The notes under the pieces are model-generated. The model made no database searches, had not been told where the DNA came from, and saw only the letters and a list, made by a program, of their open reading frames with translations. The translations under genes and the position numbers were made by a program. A stretch of DNA of 64,000 nt, taken from positions 310,001 through 374,000 of the forward strand of contig JAEBUN010000020.1 in the NCBI GenBank assembly GCA_023014365.1. The letters run 5' to 3'. Position 1 is the first letter of the stretch. Every line of letters starts with the position of its first letter. The stretch is from Lepiota brunneoincarnata (taxonomy: Eukaryota; Basidiomycota; Agaricomycetes; Agaricales; Agaricaceae). Shown piece after piece: positions 1-10,383 of the stretch.

Positions 1-165
1 CCCGTTCCGAGTTTACATTATTCAGCTTTGGCTCTCGCAAGTTCGAGCGCCTCAGACGCCAAGTCGTCGGGAGGAGGAAACAGCTTTGCTGAGGAGGTCC
101 TGTCCCTGTGAACACGGATGCGCATGTCGACGAATTTGACCTCAGTCCGAACCCGTAGTCACATG
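1..165 (-). pseudogene. FunK1 kinase N-terminal fragment (third copy, eroded)
   Basis: On the minus strand this stretch aligns with the N-terminal coding part of the two FunK1 genes further right. Shared landmarks are the codons for a KLVDM-like segment (here KFVDM), the RTSSAKL stretch, the PPDDLA segment and the final AKAE, where the better copies read AKSKK or AKFKK. An in-frame TAA lies at about 18-20, where the other copies continue with VYVDSEW, so the reading frame is broken as well as cut by the window edge. The kinase core would lie to the left, outside the window. Identity is by comparison inside this window. Whether more of the gene survives beyond the edge is unknown. Confidence 0.7.
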
Positions 166-239
166 CATTTGTCGTTCACTACTATTGTGACAGAATGCTG
201 TGAGTACTTAGCAGAGCCACACATCTGACACGATGGATT

Positions 240-1240
240 ATTTTAGAAACGGGGTGATTGCAAATTGAATGTCAAAATAGGCAAACTTACCCTGCTGCCG
301 GGAGGAGTTGTAAGTAGTACGTGAGAGTGGTGCAGAATTCGGCTGTCCAACCATTCTCTCTGTCTCCGGAGACAGTTGTTCAATGGTCCAGAGCTGAAAG
401 AAGTGGCTGGTAATGCGTAATTTCTAATTGACCACCCGAGACGGAGATAGAGGTCTCGTCTTAGCACCCTTAATCCCCTTCCCCGGCTCGTTGGTGCCCC
501 AGCAGAATGCGTACTTGCAGACATGAGGTTGGTAGTCGATCCCGAAAGAGGTAGGGTTTGAGGACTGACCAAACAGTTTGATGAACATGGCGACTGCGAA
601 ACGGAGATTGACCAAAGTCGAGACCCAGAACAAGGCTTCTATAGAGCGCTGGGAATGGGAAGCGTATATGGATGATAAGAATGAGAAGATCTCATCGTCT
701 CTGGACCCTTGTTACGGGACGGGGAAGGGGGGAGCAACTGGAAGAGTGAAAAAGGCAATTTGAATCGCAAGCCGGTGCATGGGGGTGGTCTCATCCTAGT
801 TGAAATTTGGAATGAGGTAGCGTCTGCCTCATTTAATCCTGATCGAGTGTTTCCGGGTGGAGTAGGGGATTCTATTGGCGGACAAGGAGTGGTTATTGAC
901 GTCCTTCTGCATGGTTTTCGACATTCGTAGACAGAAGCCAGGGACTGCACTGGAGATAGGACCTCACCTCTGGTGACTCAATGAACTGACAGGAAGTCGT
1001 TACCACATGCCGACATGGTCTTCGCGTAGGTCGCTCTAGACCGCCTCACAAGAGAGGACCTTGCAATTCTTTCAGCCTCCGAAGACAATTGTTTCAGGGC
1101 CGAAAGAAGTGCTGAATAATTACTTACCGGAATTTCTTGACTTGGGTATTCCCCGCTCCTGCATATGGAAGTGAATCCTCTATGTGCTTTCAAAGCTTTC
1201 CCATCCATGTCATCTAGATTGGCAACGGGATTACCTACGG
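240..1240. repeat. Dispersed repeat, copy A
   Basis: Parts of this region recur, diverged, at about 36640-37330. The clearest matches are 481-605 with 36741-36870 (same orientation) and 943-1070 with 37180-37290. A further piece matches the reverse strand near 62150-62250. An internal direct duplication of about 45 bp is also visible: 357-405 resembles 1072-1120. The minus strand of 424-633 and of 36699-36884 encode related short peptides sharing a TSFGI(D/V)Y(Q/R)PH core, so the repeat may derive from an old protein-coding gene that I do not recognise. No terminal repeats or transposase were found. Confidence 0.6.
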
Positions 1241-2087
1241 ATTATAGCGCAGGACTACTGGTCCATAGCCGCTCTAGATGACTGTGTTTAGTACGCTGCA
1301 CTCGTTCGCAGATACATGGTTCAAACTTCGTCCTCCAATTAGCCCCGGAGAGGGGTTAAACAAAGCTGAGTAATCCCGAGAGGAAATGAATAACGATCGG
1401 CTGTGGGTCCGTATTTACATTGTCGCAAGCTTGGGATGACGTCACTAGCCTAGACGACCACCTTGCGGCTCCCCCAAAGGATCCGCTCGGTCGGTGAATT
1501 TTTAATGCCTTGAATCATCCAGTGGCAGCTTCTGCCAGCCCCCAGATTTGTACAGTCTTGACCGCTATGAAGAAGGGCTGCGTTTCAAAATCTAATTGCT
1601 CGAGAAGAATCGTCCTGGGAACTAGTCTTTTCATGGACCCAACATATGGAGACGTTCCAGGGGATCTCAGCCCCTCCATGGTTAATCTCCGCCCATTATT
1701 ATCTTTTACAAAGTACTCCACATGTTGCTGTGCAGTACATATCAGCTGCGACGTTGTTAACCTTTGCGGTACTGCCGATTAAGGATGTTGCTCATTAGCC
1801 ATGGTTGTTGTTAGCTATGGTGCCTGAGAGTGACGTTCGGCGGTGCGTTAAGGGGATGAGGCTGTTTCATGTTAGATCAGCTTGGGAGGGTGAGGAAGGA
1901 GTGAGAGAGGAGGGGCGGAGAGGGAGCCAAATGGGGCAAGTACGGCCGGTGATCCGGAGAAAGTAGAAGTGCGGATTTCCTCAGCAGACCAGTGCCCATT
2001 TGACGCTGCCTGATGTCGGACTCTGCGATACTTTGTGCTTGACTCCCAATACCCTCCTGGCACCGTCAAAAATCTTCTCCGCAAGAA
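1241..2087. other. Intergenic, 5' of the G-alpha gene
   Basis: No supported gene. Short open frames on both strands (for example 1510-1782 and 1872-2321) have no recognisable motif. The right part is the upstream region of the G-alpha gene. Confidence 0.5.
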
Positions 2088-4334
2088 ATGAGTCCTGCTC
2101 ATCCAGACGAGGACCCACTTTCCTTGGCGCTCCTGCCCCCACCCGACGAAACCTGGGAACAGCGCCAGTTGCGGGAGGCTGCTGAAGCGGAGGCCAAGAG
2201 GGTGAGCGACGAGATAGATGAGCAGATCAAGCGCGAGAGAGAGAATGAACGCCGCAAGAGGAAACCTGTCAAGTTGCTTCTGCTGGGTTAGTTCCCTCCT
2301 TCTCTTCAACTGCTGTGCCACTCGGCAGCTCTCACACTCATATGAAATCCTTCCAGGTCAGAGCGAGAGCGGGAAAACTGCTACATTAAAGAGTCCGTAG
2401 CCCATCGTTTCATTACCCACTCCTACTCCCCCCACTCCCCCCAGCTAATTCCAATTCCACCACCAGATTTCCAGCTTACCTATGCCAAACGCGAATGGTC
2501 AGAAGAAAGGGCTTCTTGGCGCGCTGTCATCTTTCTCAACTTGGTTCGCAACGTCAACGAAATTCTCGAGCATATGGCTGCAGAGATGGCCGATTTGCCG
2601 TACCCCCGTTATCCAGAGAATGATTCAACAGAAGATCTACCCATACGACCCGTAAAAACCCTCCCCCCTCTCAAGTTCAAAGAAAAGCACAAACAACTCA
2701 AGGTTCGACTGGGGCCTTTGCAGCAGATTCAGCAAGAACTTGAACAGCAACTAGGCGCGGCTAGCACGGAGTTGTACTCTGCCAACACAAGCGTTGCCCT
2801 CGAAGCGCCATCAGCCCCAACAAATCGGCGTGTCCTGCACGAATTCTCAATCAATTCATCGAACGGATGGAAGTCTGCCCTGGACAAGCTCCGCAAGCCA
2901 TCAGGAAACCGTCCCGAAGCGCCCAATGGCACCGGCAAAGTTTCAAAAGACGTAGAAGAGGAGATTGCTGATATTATCGCGACCTTGTCGGGAAGACATG
3001 AAGGCACTATGGGAGGATCCTCTCATCAAGGAAGTTCTCAACCGACGGAAAGCACGAATAGAGGATTCCCCAGGCTTGTGCGTACATTCTCTCTTCGTCT
3101 TTTTTTTTTTTTCACGTCCTCTTACTCTCGGACTACTCAGTTTCCTGTTTGATTCGGATCGGATAGCTGTGAAGAATTATATGCCCACAGACGACGACGT
3201 AATCCGAGGCCCGTCTCCGGACCTTGGGCGTGCAAGAATACAGGTTCATCTTTGATCATGGTATGCACCACGCTATCCCTCTCAGCTCGGCTAACGGGGT
3301 GCTCTTCCGCCCAAGGTCGAACTGTTGGACAAGAATGGCGGTTGTATGATGTTGGAGGAACACGGAGCAGCGTGCGCGCCCATTTCATCTGATCATCAAC
3401 AACATTATTGGCTAACGCTTTCTTATGCTGTGTTTAATTAAAAAGCGCGCTGCGTGGTATCCGTACTTTGATGATGGTGAGTCACGAAGAAGCACACTGT
3501 GGTAACGAAGGCGCTAAAGAGGTTTTTCTACTGCCATCCCGAACTACAGTGGATGCCATCATATTTTTAGCGTGAGTGCACTGGCATCATACTGCGCCGC
3601 AATGTTGCTGATATTGTACATAGGCCGAGTCAGTGACCTCGCTCAAATACTGCATTTTGGCTAACAATGATTGGATATAGTATCCCCATTTGATGAGAAG
3701 CTTGCGGAAGATAGGCGAGTCAACCGACTTGAGGACAGTTACCTATTATGGAGGTCGGTCTGTTCCTGCAAGCTTCTGGAGCGAACCCAAATCATTCTGT
3801 GTATGTACTTTCTCGCCCTTCTCACGGCTCGGGGAAGCTGATAAAGTGCTCTAGTCCTCAACAAATGCGACCTTTTGCAAGCCAAACTTCAGAGAGGATT
3901 ACGTATCAGAGACTCTGTGCCTAGCTTTGGCGACCGCAAGAACGACCTGCCGACCGCGACGCGCTGTCAGTCTCTCCTCCATTATCGGGATCCTCATTGA
4001 TCATCGATGGTTACTGACCGTTGATAAAACTAGATTTCCAACAACACTTCAAAGAAATTGCTCGGCAATACTCGCCGGTCCAAAGGCCGTTCTATGTTCA
4101 CCTCACTTCTGTCATCGTGAGTATTCTGCTAGCTATTCCCATTTAATTGCTGTGCGGAGTGATATACTATTTCATTTGCGGTAGGACACAAAATCAACGG
4201 CCGTGACACTAGGAGCCGGTAAGAAAGGATATTGGCTCGTTCCTTTCCTGTACTCGACTAACACTTTTCTGACCTTTCTTCTAGTCGAGGAATCCATCCT
4301 CCGTGAGCACCTTCGCCGCGCCGATCTGATGTGA
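2088..4334 (+). CDS. Divergent G-protein alpha subunit
   Basis: Guanine-nucleotide-binding alpha subunit of a heterotrimeric G protein, expected on the inner face of the plasma membrane. The family is shown by the P-loop LLLGQSESGKT (split by an intron), SPGFFLFDSDRIA, switch II as YDVGGTRSS then RAAWYPYFDD, the core IIFLAPISPFDEKLAEDRR, the G4 motif FLNKCDLL and TSVIDTKSTAV. It ends with REHLRRADLM. About a dozen exons are needed, including exons of 31, 22 and 5 nt; the 5-nt exon is 3624-3628. It belongs to the large basidiomycete G-alpha group with a long charged N-terminus and an insert before the helical domain. Two single extra bases (2985-2986 and 3208-3209) interrupt the frame and are either assembly errors or real lesions. 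The usual catalytic Gln of switch II is Thr. Confidence 0.88.
3624..3628 (+). other. 5-nt microexon of the G-alpha gene
   Basis: The bases GCCGA lie between an AG acceptor (3622-3623) and a GTCAGT donor (3629). Joining the exon ending GC at 3571, these five bases and the exon from 3681 gives FLAPISPFDEKLAED, which fits the family. Without them the frame is lost. Both flanking introns have plausible branch points (CTGAT and CTAAC). Confidence 0.8.
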
Positions 4335-4849
4335 TCATATGTATCTTGGTCACTTGATGCACATTGACGACAACAGATGATGATGATAATGAGGGGTGTT
4401 GATTGTGACAACGACCGGATAGACAGGGCGTCTTGGTCAATTACTGACCACACAGAAATGTTTTGTGGTCTTCGAGGCTGACCCTACTAGCGATTTTCAC
4501 TTGCTTAATTTTCTTTCTGCTTTCTACAATCTATATCCATTTCCCTCACTTTCGGTGAAGTCTTGATTGCTTTGATTATTAATTTAAAGATAGGCATGGG
4601 CTATTTGCGCACCACCAGTGGATTTGGATCCCCAATATGTTAATACCCCACTTCCATATGCCCATCGGCCAGAACACTATTTCTTGGTTATTCTTTCCCC
4701 TCCAAACAATTGCTTCTATTGCTTGTATATAACTGTACACTATACCTCACTAAACCTGGATAGCTTTTCAATGGCGTGGCCGGATTCTGAACCATCGACT
4801 TCTTTCCAGCCTGCCGCAGGCCTGGCTAGCGGGGTTAACTATTAGCTGT
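4335..4849. other. Convergent 3' intergenic region
   Basis: Lies between the stops of the G-alpha gene (plus) and NHX1 (minus). It is AT-rich with no supported gene and probably holds both 3' ends. Confidence 0.5.
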
Positions 4850-7740
4850 CTAACCGCAACGAAATAAAAACTGTCCAGGGAGAAGGAAGGAAACCTGGAT
4901 ACAATAAGTGTATATATGTCTAATCCGGCGGCTGCCAGTCGGTGAGCGAGAGATATACCCTCTCCTGCTCATCTCGCATCGTCCCAAGGTGCAACACTCG
5001 CAGCCCCCTCTCAAAGTAGGACTCGCAAGTCCCCTTTCGATCCTACTCTCATCCGCCAACGCTCTTCTTGCAGCTACTCCACTCCCATTGGAGTTATTAC
5101 TCCCGCCGCTGCCACCGCTACCGTTTCCACCCCCACTCCTCGTCAGCGTCAAATTGACTGTTTCACCGTCCCCGAAAAACTCGTCATCGCTATCCGCAGG
5201 AGTCCCACCGCCAGCACTCGCATCACCCCTCCTCGTTGCACCTCTCCTGCTGCTACCTTCGCCGTTCCCACTACGATTAGGGGAATTGGCCCCATGTTGT
5301 CCACTCGCACGCCTTGCGGATTTTCGTGCATGGAACGTCCGGCTGGCGGTAGCGTTCGAAAACAGTGGCAAAAGGTACCGCTCATCGAGTGCCTGGAACC
5401 ATTTCCCGTCTTCACCTATCAGTCCACTGAATTGTCTCCTTGGCGGATGTGTATTGTCGTTGTCGTTGATGTTGTCGTGACTGCTACTGCCATCGCCGCC
5501 ACTTGTGATGTTGGTATCATGATGTATGGCGGCCGGGGCAAGTGGTAAGACTTCCTGCTCCATCCGAGTCGTATGAGTCGCTCGATGTGGCTGAGAATAT
5601 TTGCCCGCCCAAACCTCGAGGACCTCCTCGACCAGGTGAGTTATCACGGTTTTGATATTGGTTGACGTAATGGATGATTATACCGGGAGGCATAGTGCGT
5701 GCCTATCCTCGCTGCCCCAGCAGCAGGCCCAGGCCCAAAGGTGCCAGATGTCAAAGCGCTTCCTTCCTGCTCATCCCAATACCTCACCCACCTTCCTCCC
5801 CGCCCTGCTCCTGGTCCAGGCCATCCATTCCGTCCAGGACCGAGAAGCGGTGGAGCCTTCGTCCTCATCGCTGCTTGCGGCCTCATCATCATCCACCCCC
5901 GTCCGAATCCCAAGCACTTCCAACATCCTCGCTGTTGTTCCACCGAACAACAACACTGTCAGCACTACCACGACCAACACCGTCGTCCGCATCATCTGAG
6001 CATTCCGTCCTTTGAATCCAGCAGCGAGTGCAACACCGACTGCACCCCTCAACCCTGCCCAGAAAAGCATCATCTGATAGGAATGCGGGAGTTCCTCCGT
6101 GCGCTGGCCTCTGGCATGTTTGTGGAAGAGATTGATGGCCTCGGAGAGCGGGAAGACGGCCGCATAACGTGTGAAGACAACAGCGACGGTGGTGATAGTT
6201 ATGAAGAGAGGTTTGACGTAACCGAAAACGGGTTCTGAGACAGGCGCGCTGGTGAAAAGGGCCATGCCGAGGTAGATGAAGATGAAGTTTTCGGAGAGCT
6301 GGGCAAGAGTCGAAAATATGTATTTGCTTGTGCGCTGGGTACGCCGCGACATGGTGTGGTAGGCATAATGTTTGAGGGTAATGCCGCAGAAGAGGAGGGA
6401 GACGATGCCAGACATGGAGAGTCCGTTGGAGAAGAAGTAACAGGTATATGCGCAAAGGGCGACGAGGCAGGATTCAATGGAAGGGTAGTAGTGGAGATAG
6501 GAATGTTTGAGGAGGAGGGACATACCAAGCCCGAAGGCGACTCCCAAAGCCATGGAGACGGAAAAGTTGAGAAGAAAGATGCCGATTCCGTGGAAAATGG
6601 ATTTGAGGTAAATTTCGGTGCCGTGAAATTGGGTTAGAGTTCTGTGGCAGATATCAGCTTCCGGGATTCAGGTAGAGAAGAGGGCAGGGCACGTACTCGT
6701 ACATGACGATACTGACGGCATCGTTCAGCAAGCTCTCTCCAAAGATGATAGTATACAACTTCGGGTCGACTTTGTATTGGTTAAAGATTGCGAGGATGGT
6801 GACTGGATCCGTGGCAGACAAGGTCGAACCAAAAATCAAGCATTCCAACAGGGTGATATCAAGTGACTCTAGACCCAGAAAGGAGTATATGTATACCAAC
6901 ACTCTGTACTGCAAGTGGTAAGTTTGTGGGATGCATATTATTGTAAGAAGGATCGTACCCAACGCCAACGGCGGATATGAATGTCCCAAGGAACGCGAAA
7001 ATGAGAATAGAACCAAAGTTGCGGAAAAAGTTTTCCTGCAGTCACACAGTGAGCAAAAAGCCAGCGGTAGTCCAAGTAGCAGACACTGCGCACCTGTTTC
7101 AGCTCATATCCCGAATTGAGAATGATTGGGGGCAATAACAAGTTGAAGAACAGCGTATGTTTGAATGTCTACAAACGCAGGCAATTAGCGCAATCCGCAG
7201 CCTGAATTTCACCCCGCAGTGCACCACGACACGCGTACTGTCTGATGCAATACTCGATACCTCCAACACAACCAAAGATATACACTCACCAGCATCTCCC
7301 TAATCATCGTCCCTGGCGCAAGTCTGACAATCAACCCAACGGCCATTCCTGCGAAAATGCTGACCAACGTCTCATGGACCGTCTTTATCTTTTTGATTTG
7401 CAGATAATAGCTCGTCCAGAGAGACAGCACCAGCAACATGCACACGAGAAATAGCGACCATGATGAGTAGTATTCCTCTTCTTCAGGTACGGGCATCGGG
7501 GTTGTGCCCGGCGGGGGCGCGAGATTTATATGAAAGTCCATTTTTTGACGTTAAAGACTGAGAAGTATTGGGGTCGCCGGACTCAAAGAATCCAGGGTCC
7601 GGAAGCGGAAGGTGACAGGCTGGCAGGTTGCACTGGGCCCAACTATGTGTTGGGTCTGTGGCTGAGGAATCTCTATGTGTGGAATCTGACTTGTGAGCCC
7701 CGTCGATGTGTAGAACGGTAAGCACGACGCTAAGGATCAA
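4850..7740 (-). CDS. NHX1: Endosomal Na+(K+)/H+ exchanger
   Basis: Electroneutral cation/proton antiporter of the endosome, trans-Golgi or vacuole, controlling luminal pH and trafficking (CPA1 family). Family signatures read through spliced exons: [55 protein letters not shown], the ion-binding region [67 protein letters not shown] and [14 protein letters not shown]. The acidic C-terminal tail keeps a [16 protein letters not shown] block as in yeast Nhx1. It has a Ser/Gly/Asn-rich low-complexity tail, and the tail exon junction near 5650-5770 is uncertain. The hydrophobic N-terminal segment from the ATG at 7740 is joined to the body at 7541 only if one base is dropped from the T6 run at 7541-7546; otherwise translation starts at 7541. 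A TATATAA element at about 7795-7801 supports the upstream start. Confidence 0.92.
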
Positions 7741-7791
7741 GGCACAGTTGTCGTTTTCTGGTGGTGTTGTGTTCTGTCATTTATGCCGAGT

Positions 7792-7803
7792 GATTATATA
7801 AGC
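7792..7803 (-). promoter_or_regulatory. Probable TATA box of NHX1
   Basis: A TTATATAA-like element about 55-60 bp upstream of the ATG at 7740, in the 120-bp gap between NHX1 and the stop of OXA1. Confidence 0.45.
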
Positions 7804-7860
7804 GAGGTGTAATAAATTAAACATCTACTCTGCAAATAAATCTCTATGTGTGTAGTTAGA

Positions 7861-9325
7861 TCATTTCCTTCGTGCTTCCTCGAATCGCTTCATCTGTTCA
7901 CTGGCATTCGCCCGCTGGTTTTGCCTCGTCTGCCCCTCCTTTGCCTCCTTGATCTTCTCCTTATAGCTGTTAATGAGGTAGTCCAAAGTTTGCCTCATTG
8001 TAGGTAGCTTCGCTTTCTCAGGGAGGTCACTGATTCCCAAGTACCTCCGGAAAGGTTTGTATTGCAGTGCGGCGGATTGGAAGATTGTCAATGTAGATGT
8101 CGTTATGAGAGAAACAAGGAGCCCCTAGCAAAGCGAGGTTTACAGGTCACAAAATGCAAGAATGCAAGTCCAAGAGGATCACTCACTGCCGGGAACGACG
8201 CAGTAATTCCAATAGCGATGAGAGACAGGACTCGAAACCCATTCATGAGATGTCCCATATTGGGACGCGTCTTCAAATCCATCTCAGCAGAGCCGAGGGA
8301 TATCTGGAGGTTGACCAAGGTGGTTGCCACAAGTGGCAACATCCACGTCGGGTCTGCTATCGTCAAATCCGGAATCCAGCTCAAACCCGACCACTTCAGC
8401 TGTTCCACCGGCAAGCTGCACATATTCCTCACGCCGAAGAACACCCCTAGCGTAACAGGAATCTGCACAACAGGTGCGAGTAACCCACCCAAAACGCTCA
8501 CGCCTGCCTTTTCGTAAATACCCTTCAGCTTGAGTGCGGTCTTTTGTCTGAGGACAACGTCGTTCTTCTTCGCTGCGCCGTTCATTTCCGCCTGTACCTT
8601 CTGGATCTCTGTTTGATACGGCTGCAAACGCGAACTGTTGCGGAGACCGGTGATAGACGTTGGTACAACAATCAGTCGCCAGAACGCACTGCCGGCAACA
8701 ATAGTCCAGAACCAAGGCAGATGCGTTGTGGTGTTGATAATCTCCATTGTCCATTGCACGATACCCGCGGGGGTCCAGTGCGCAAGCCCGAGAGCGGAAA
8801 AGTCGCCGTATTGGAGAGGAGTGTGAATAGCATCGAGGGCGGAGGAGGCGGTTTCGGTGAGTGTGGGTGCAGTTTCCGCGGCAGATGCGCTAGATTCAGG
8901 GGGGAGGACAGAGGATGCGGCAGTAGAGGCTGCTTCCGAAGTCTCGGAAGCTGCAGGTGCTGGCGTGTCTTTTGAGTAATGCCGGATGAAGACAAAACCA
9001 GGGAGAACGTGGCTCCTTTGGAGGGGTTTGTTTCTGAGATTATACGACGGCCCCAGCACGTTCTGTAAAAAAAAGAAAAGCAATTCAACACGAGGTACAT
9101 TGCGACAAACAAACACTCTCGCACCGGCTGCCGATCTGATGCAAATCCCCGTCGCAAAGTCAACCCGGACGACTGAGAGAACGAAGTCGGAGCAAGCCTA
9201 CAATTGAGTAATTCAGAGTCACGTTACGGCGATACTGCAGATACATACCCCGACGACATTGCTCTACTCCCCGGCCGTCCACGTTCCAACAGTCGAACGG
9301 CACCCCCGAACGAAATTGATGCCAT
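7861..9325 (-). CDS. OXA1: Mitochondrial inner-membrane insertase Oxa1
   Basis: Oxa1/YidC/Alb3-family insertase that places mitochondrially and nuclear-encoded proteins in the inner membrane. Visible features are PAGIVQWTMEIINTTTHLPW, the helix WRLIVVPTSITGLRNSSRLQ, a matrix loop with KNDVVLRQKTALKLKGIY, LLAPVVQIPVTLGVFFGVR, DPTWMLPLVATTLVNLQI and a Lys/Arg-rich C-terminal tail that would bind the mitoribosome. Four exons fit: the start at 9325 (MASISFGGAVRLLERGRPG), a second exon ending RRGFASDRQP that looks like a cleavable presequence, then the main exon from the acceptor just 3' of the T-run near 9065, and the C-terminal exon after a GTGAGT intron. The Ala/Ser/Thr-rich linker before the first helix is normal for fungal Oxa1. 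No lesion was seen. Confidence 0.9.
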
Positions 9326-9702
9326 GTCGTCTCCTGGTCAAAGAAATGCCTTCTGTTCCGAGTGTATCCCGGAGGAAAGAGGTGACCTCTGTGTAGGCAC
9401 TAATGAGTAGAGGGGATGGCGCGCGACCAGCTGTTCCGACTCTTACAGCGCGGGGAGGCTCTAGGAAATTTCGGGCAGATCACGTGATAGGCACGCGCTC
9501 ACATCATTCAACCAAAAAGGAAACACTGCTCCCACTGGTCGATAAGTGAGCACACAATAAGAATAGCGGGGAGAGGGCTCTTTGTCCATTAATTGATTCT
9601 TTGTCGTGTGCATCTTCATTGCAGAGACAAACTCATAGATAATCCCTCAATGATTTTTTTTTGGTCTTTGACACAGGCGCTGCCAAGCCGAGCACAACTA
9701 GA

Positions 9703-10383
9703 ATGGCAGGTGGCTCGCAGAAGCCCTTGAAAGGTATTCTTGCGGAGCACCAGGCGCTTTCTCTCCACTACCATCTCTGGACGGCAACGACCTCTTAGAG
9801 CCCAGAGCCCACCATCCACCCAACAATGCACCGATACAGGTCAGTTCTCACAATTCAAGGTTGAGAACACCACTAACCCAAGGAGACAGAGGACACCGCC
9901 GAAAGTCCTTCGTCGCCTCAGACATTAATGAGCTCGTCGAGATTCGCGCCCGCCAACGTACTTTCCATGGCGCATACAGTCGCACTGCACTAGGCTCCCT
10001 CGGCTACGCACTCACTATCCTACGGCTCTTCGACACTCGATTCCGCAAAGGCATGCTTACTCTCCTCCTTCCTGCTCTTGCCCTCACGGCAAAACTAATC
10101 AAACTCCAAAAACCCCACAGTTGGCCTCTTATTTGCCTTCCTGGGTGCCCTCCTCTTCCTCCTCTCCTTCCTCCGCGCGCGACACTCTACGCATGATTTC
10201 GCCGACAGACATAAAGAGTCTCCGGCTCTTGACCCTGGGTTACCTACCGTTGGCCAGGAAGGCGGACGGATTTTCGGGAGACCATTTGTCACCGCTGGGT
10301 GGATCGTAATCCAGGTCACTGTGATTGTTGCAGTGGTGGAGGTAGCGATGTTGATTTTGATTTTGACAACAGATTTTTCGTGA
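9703..10383 (+). CDS. DUF202 small membrane protein
   Basis: Conserved DUF202 domain: an ELVEIRARQRTFHGAYSRTA segment, then LGYALTILRLFDTRFRK and two later hydrophobic helices (LLFAFLGALLFLLSFL and WIVIQVTVIVAVVEVAML). Function is unknown; the domain also occurs in the yeast vacuolar VTC complex and in bacterial YidH-like proteins. The junction after FRK uses a GC donor (AAAG|GCATGC) and an acceptor at CCCCACAG, giving FRKVGLLFAF in frame. The N-terminus is less sure. The ATG at 9703 joins in frame through two small introns, and an alternative ATG lies in the exon just before 9840. The stop TGA is at 10381-10383. Confidence 0.8.

Noticed and set aside
4908..5480. Plus-strand open frame of 190 codons, Leu/Pro/Ser-rich
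   Set aside because: It is antisense to the low-complexity Ser/Gly/Asn tail of NHX1; the composition mirrors that tail and no motif is present.
5652..6238. Overlapping plus-strand frames of 113-179 codons
   Set aside because: Shadow frames of the well-supported NHX1 exons on the minus strand.
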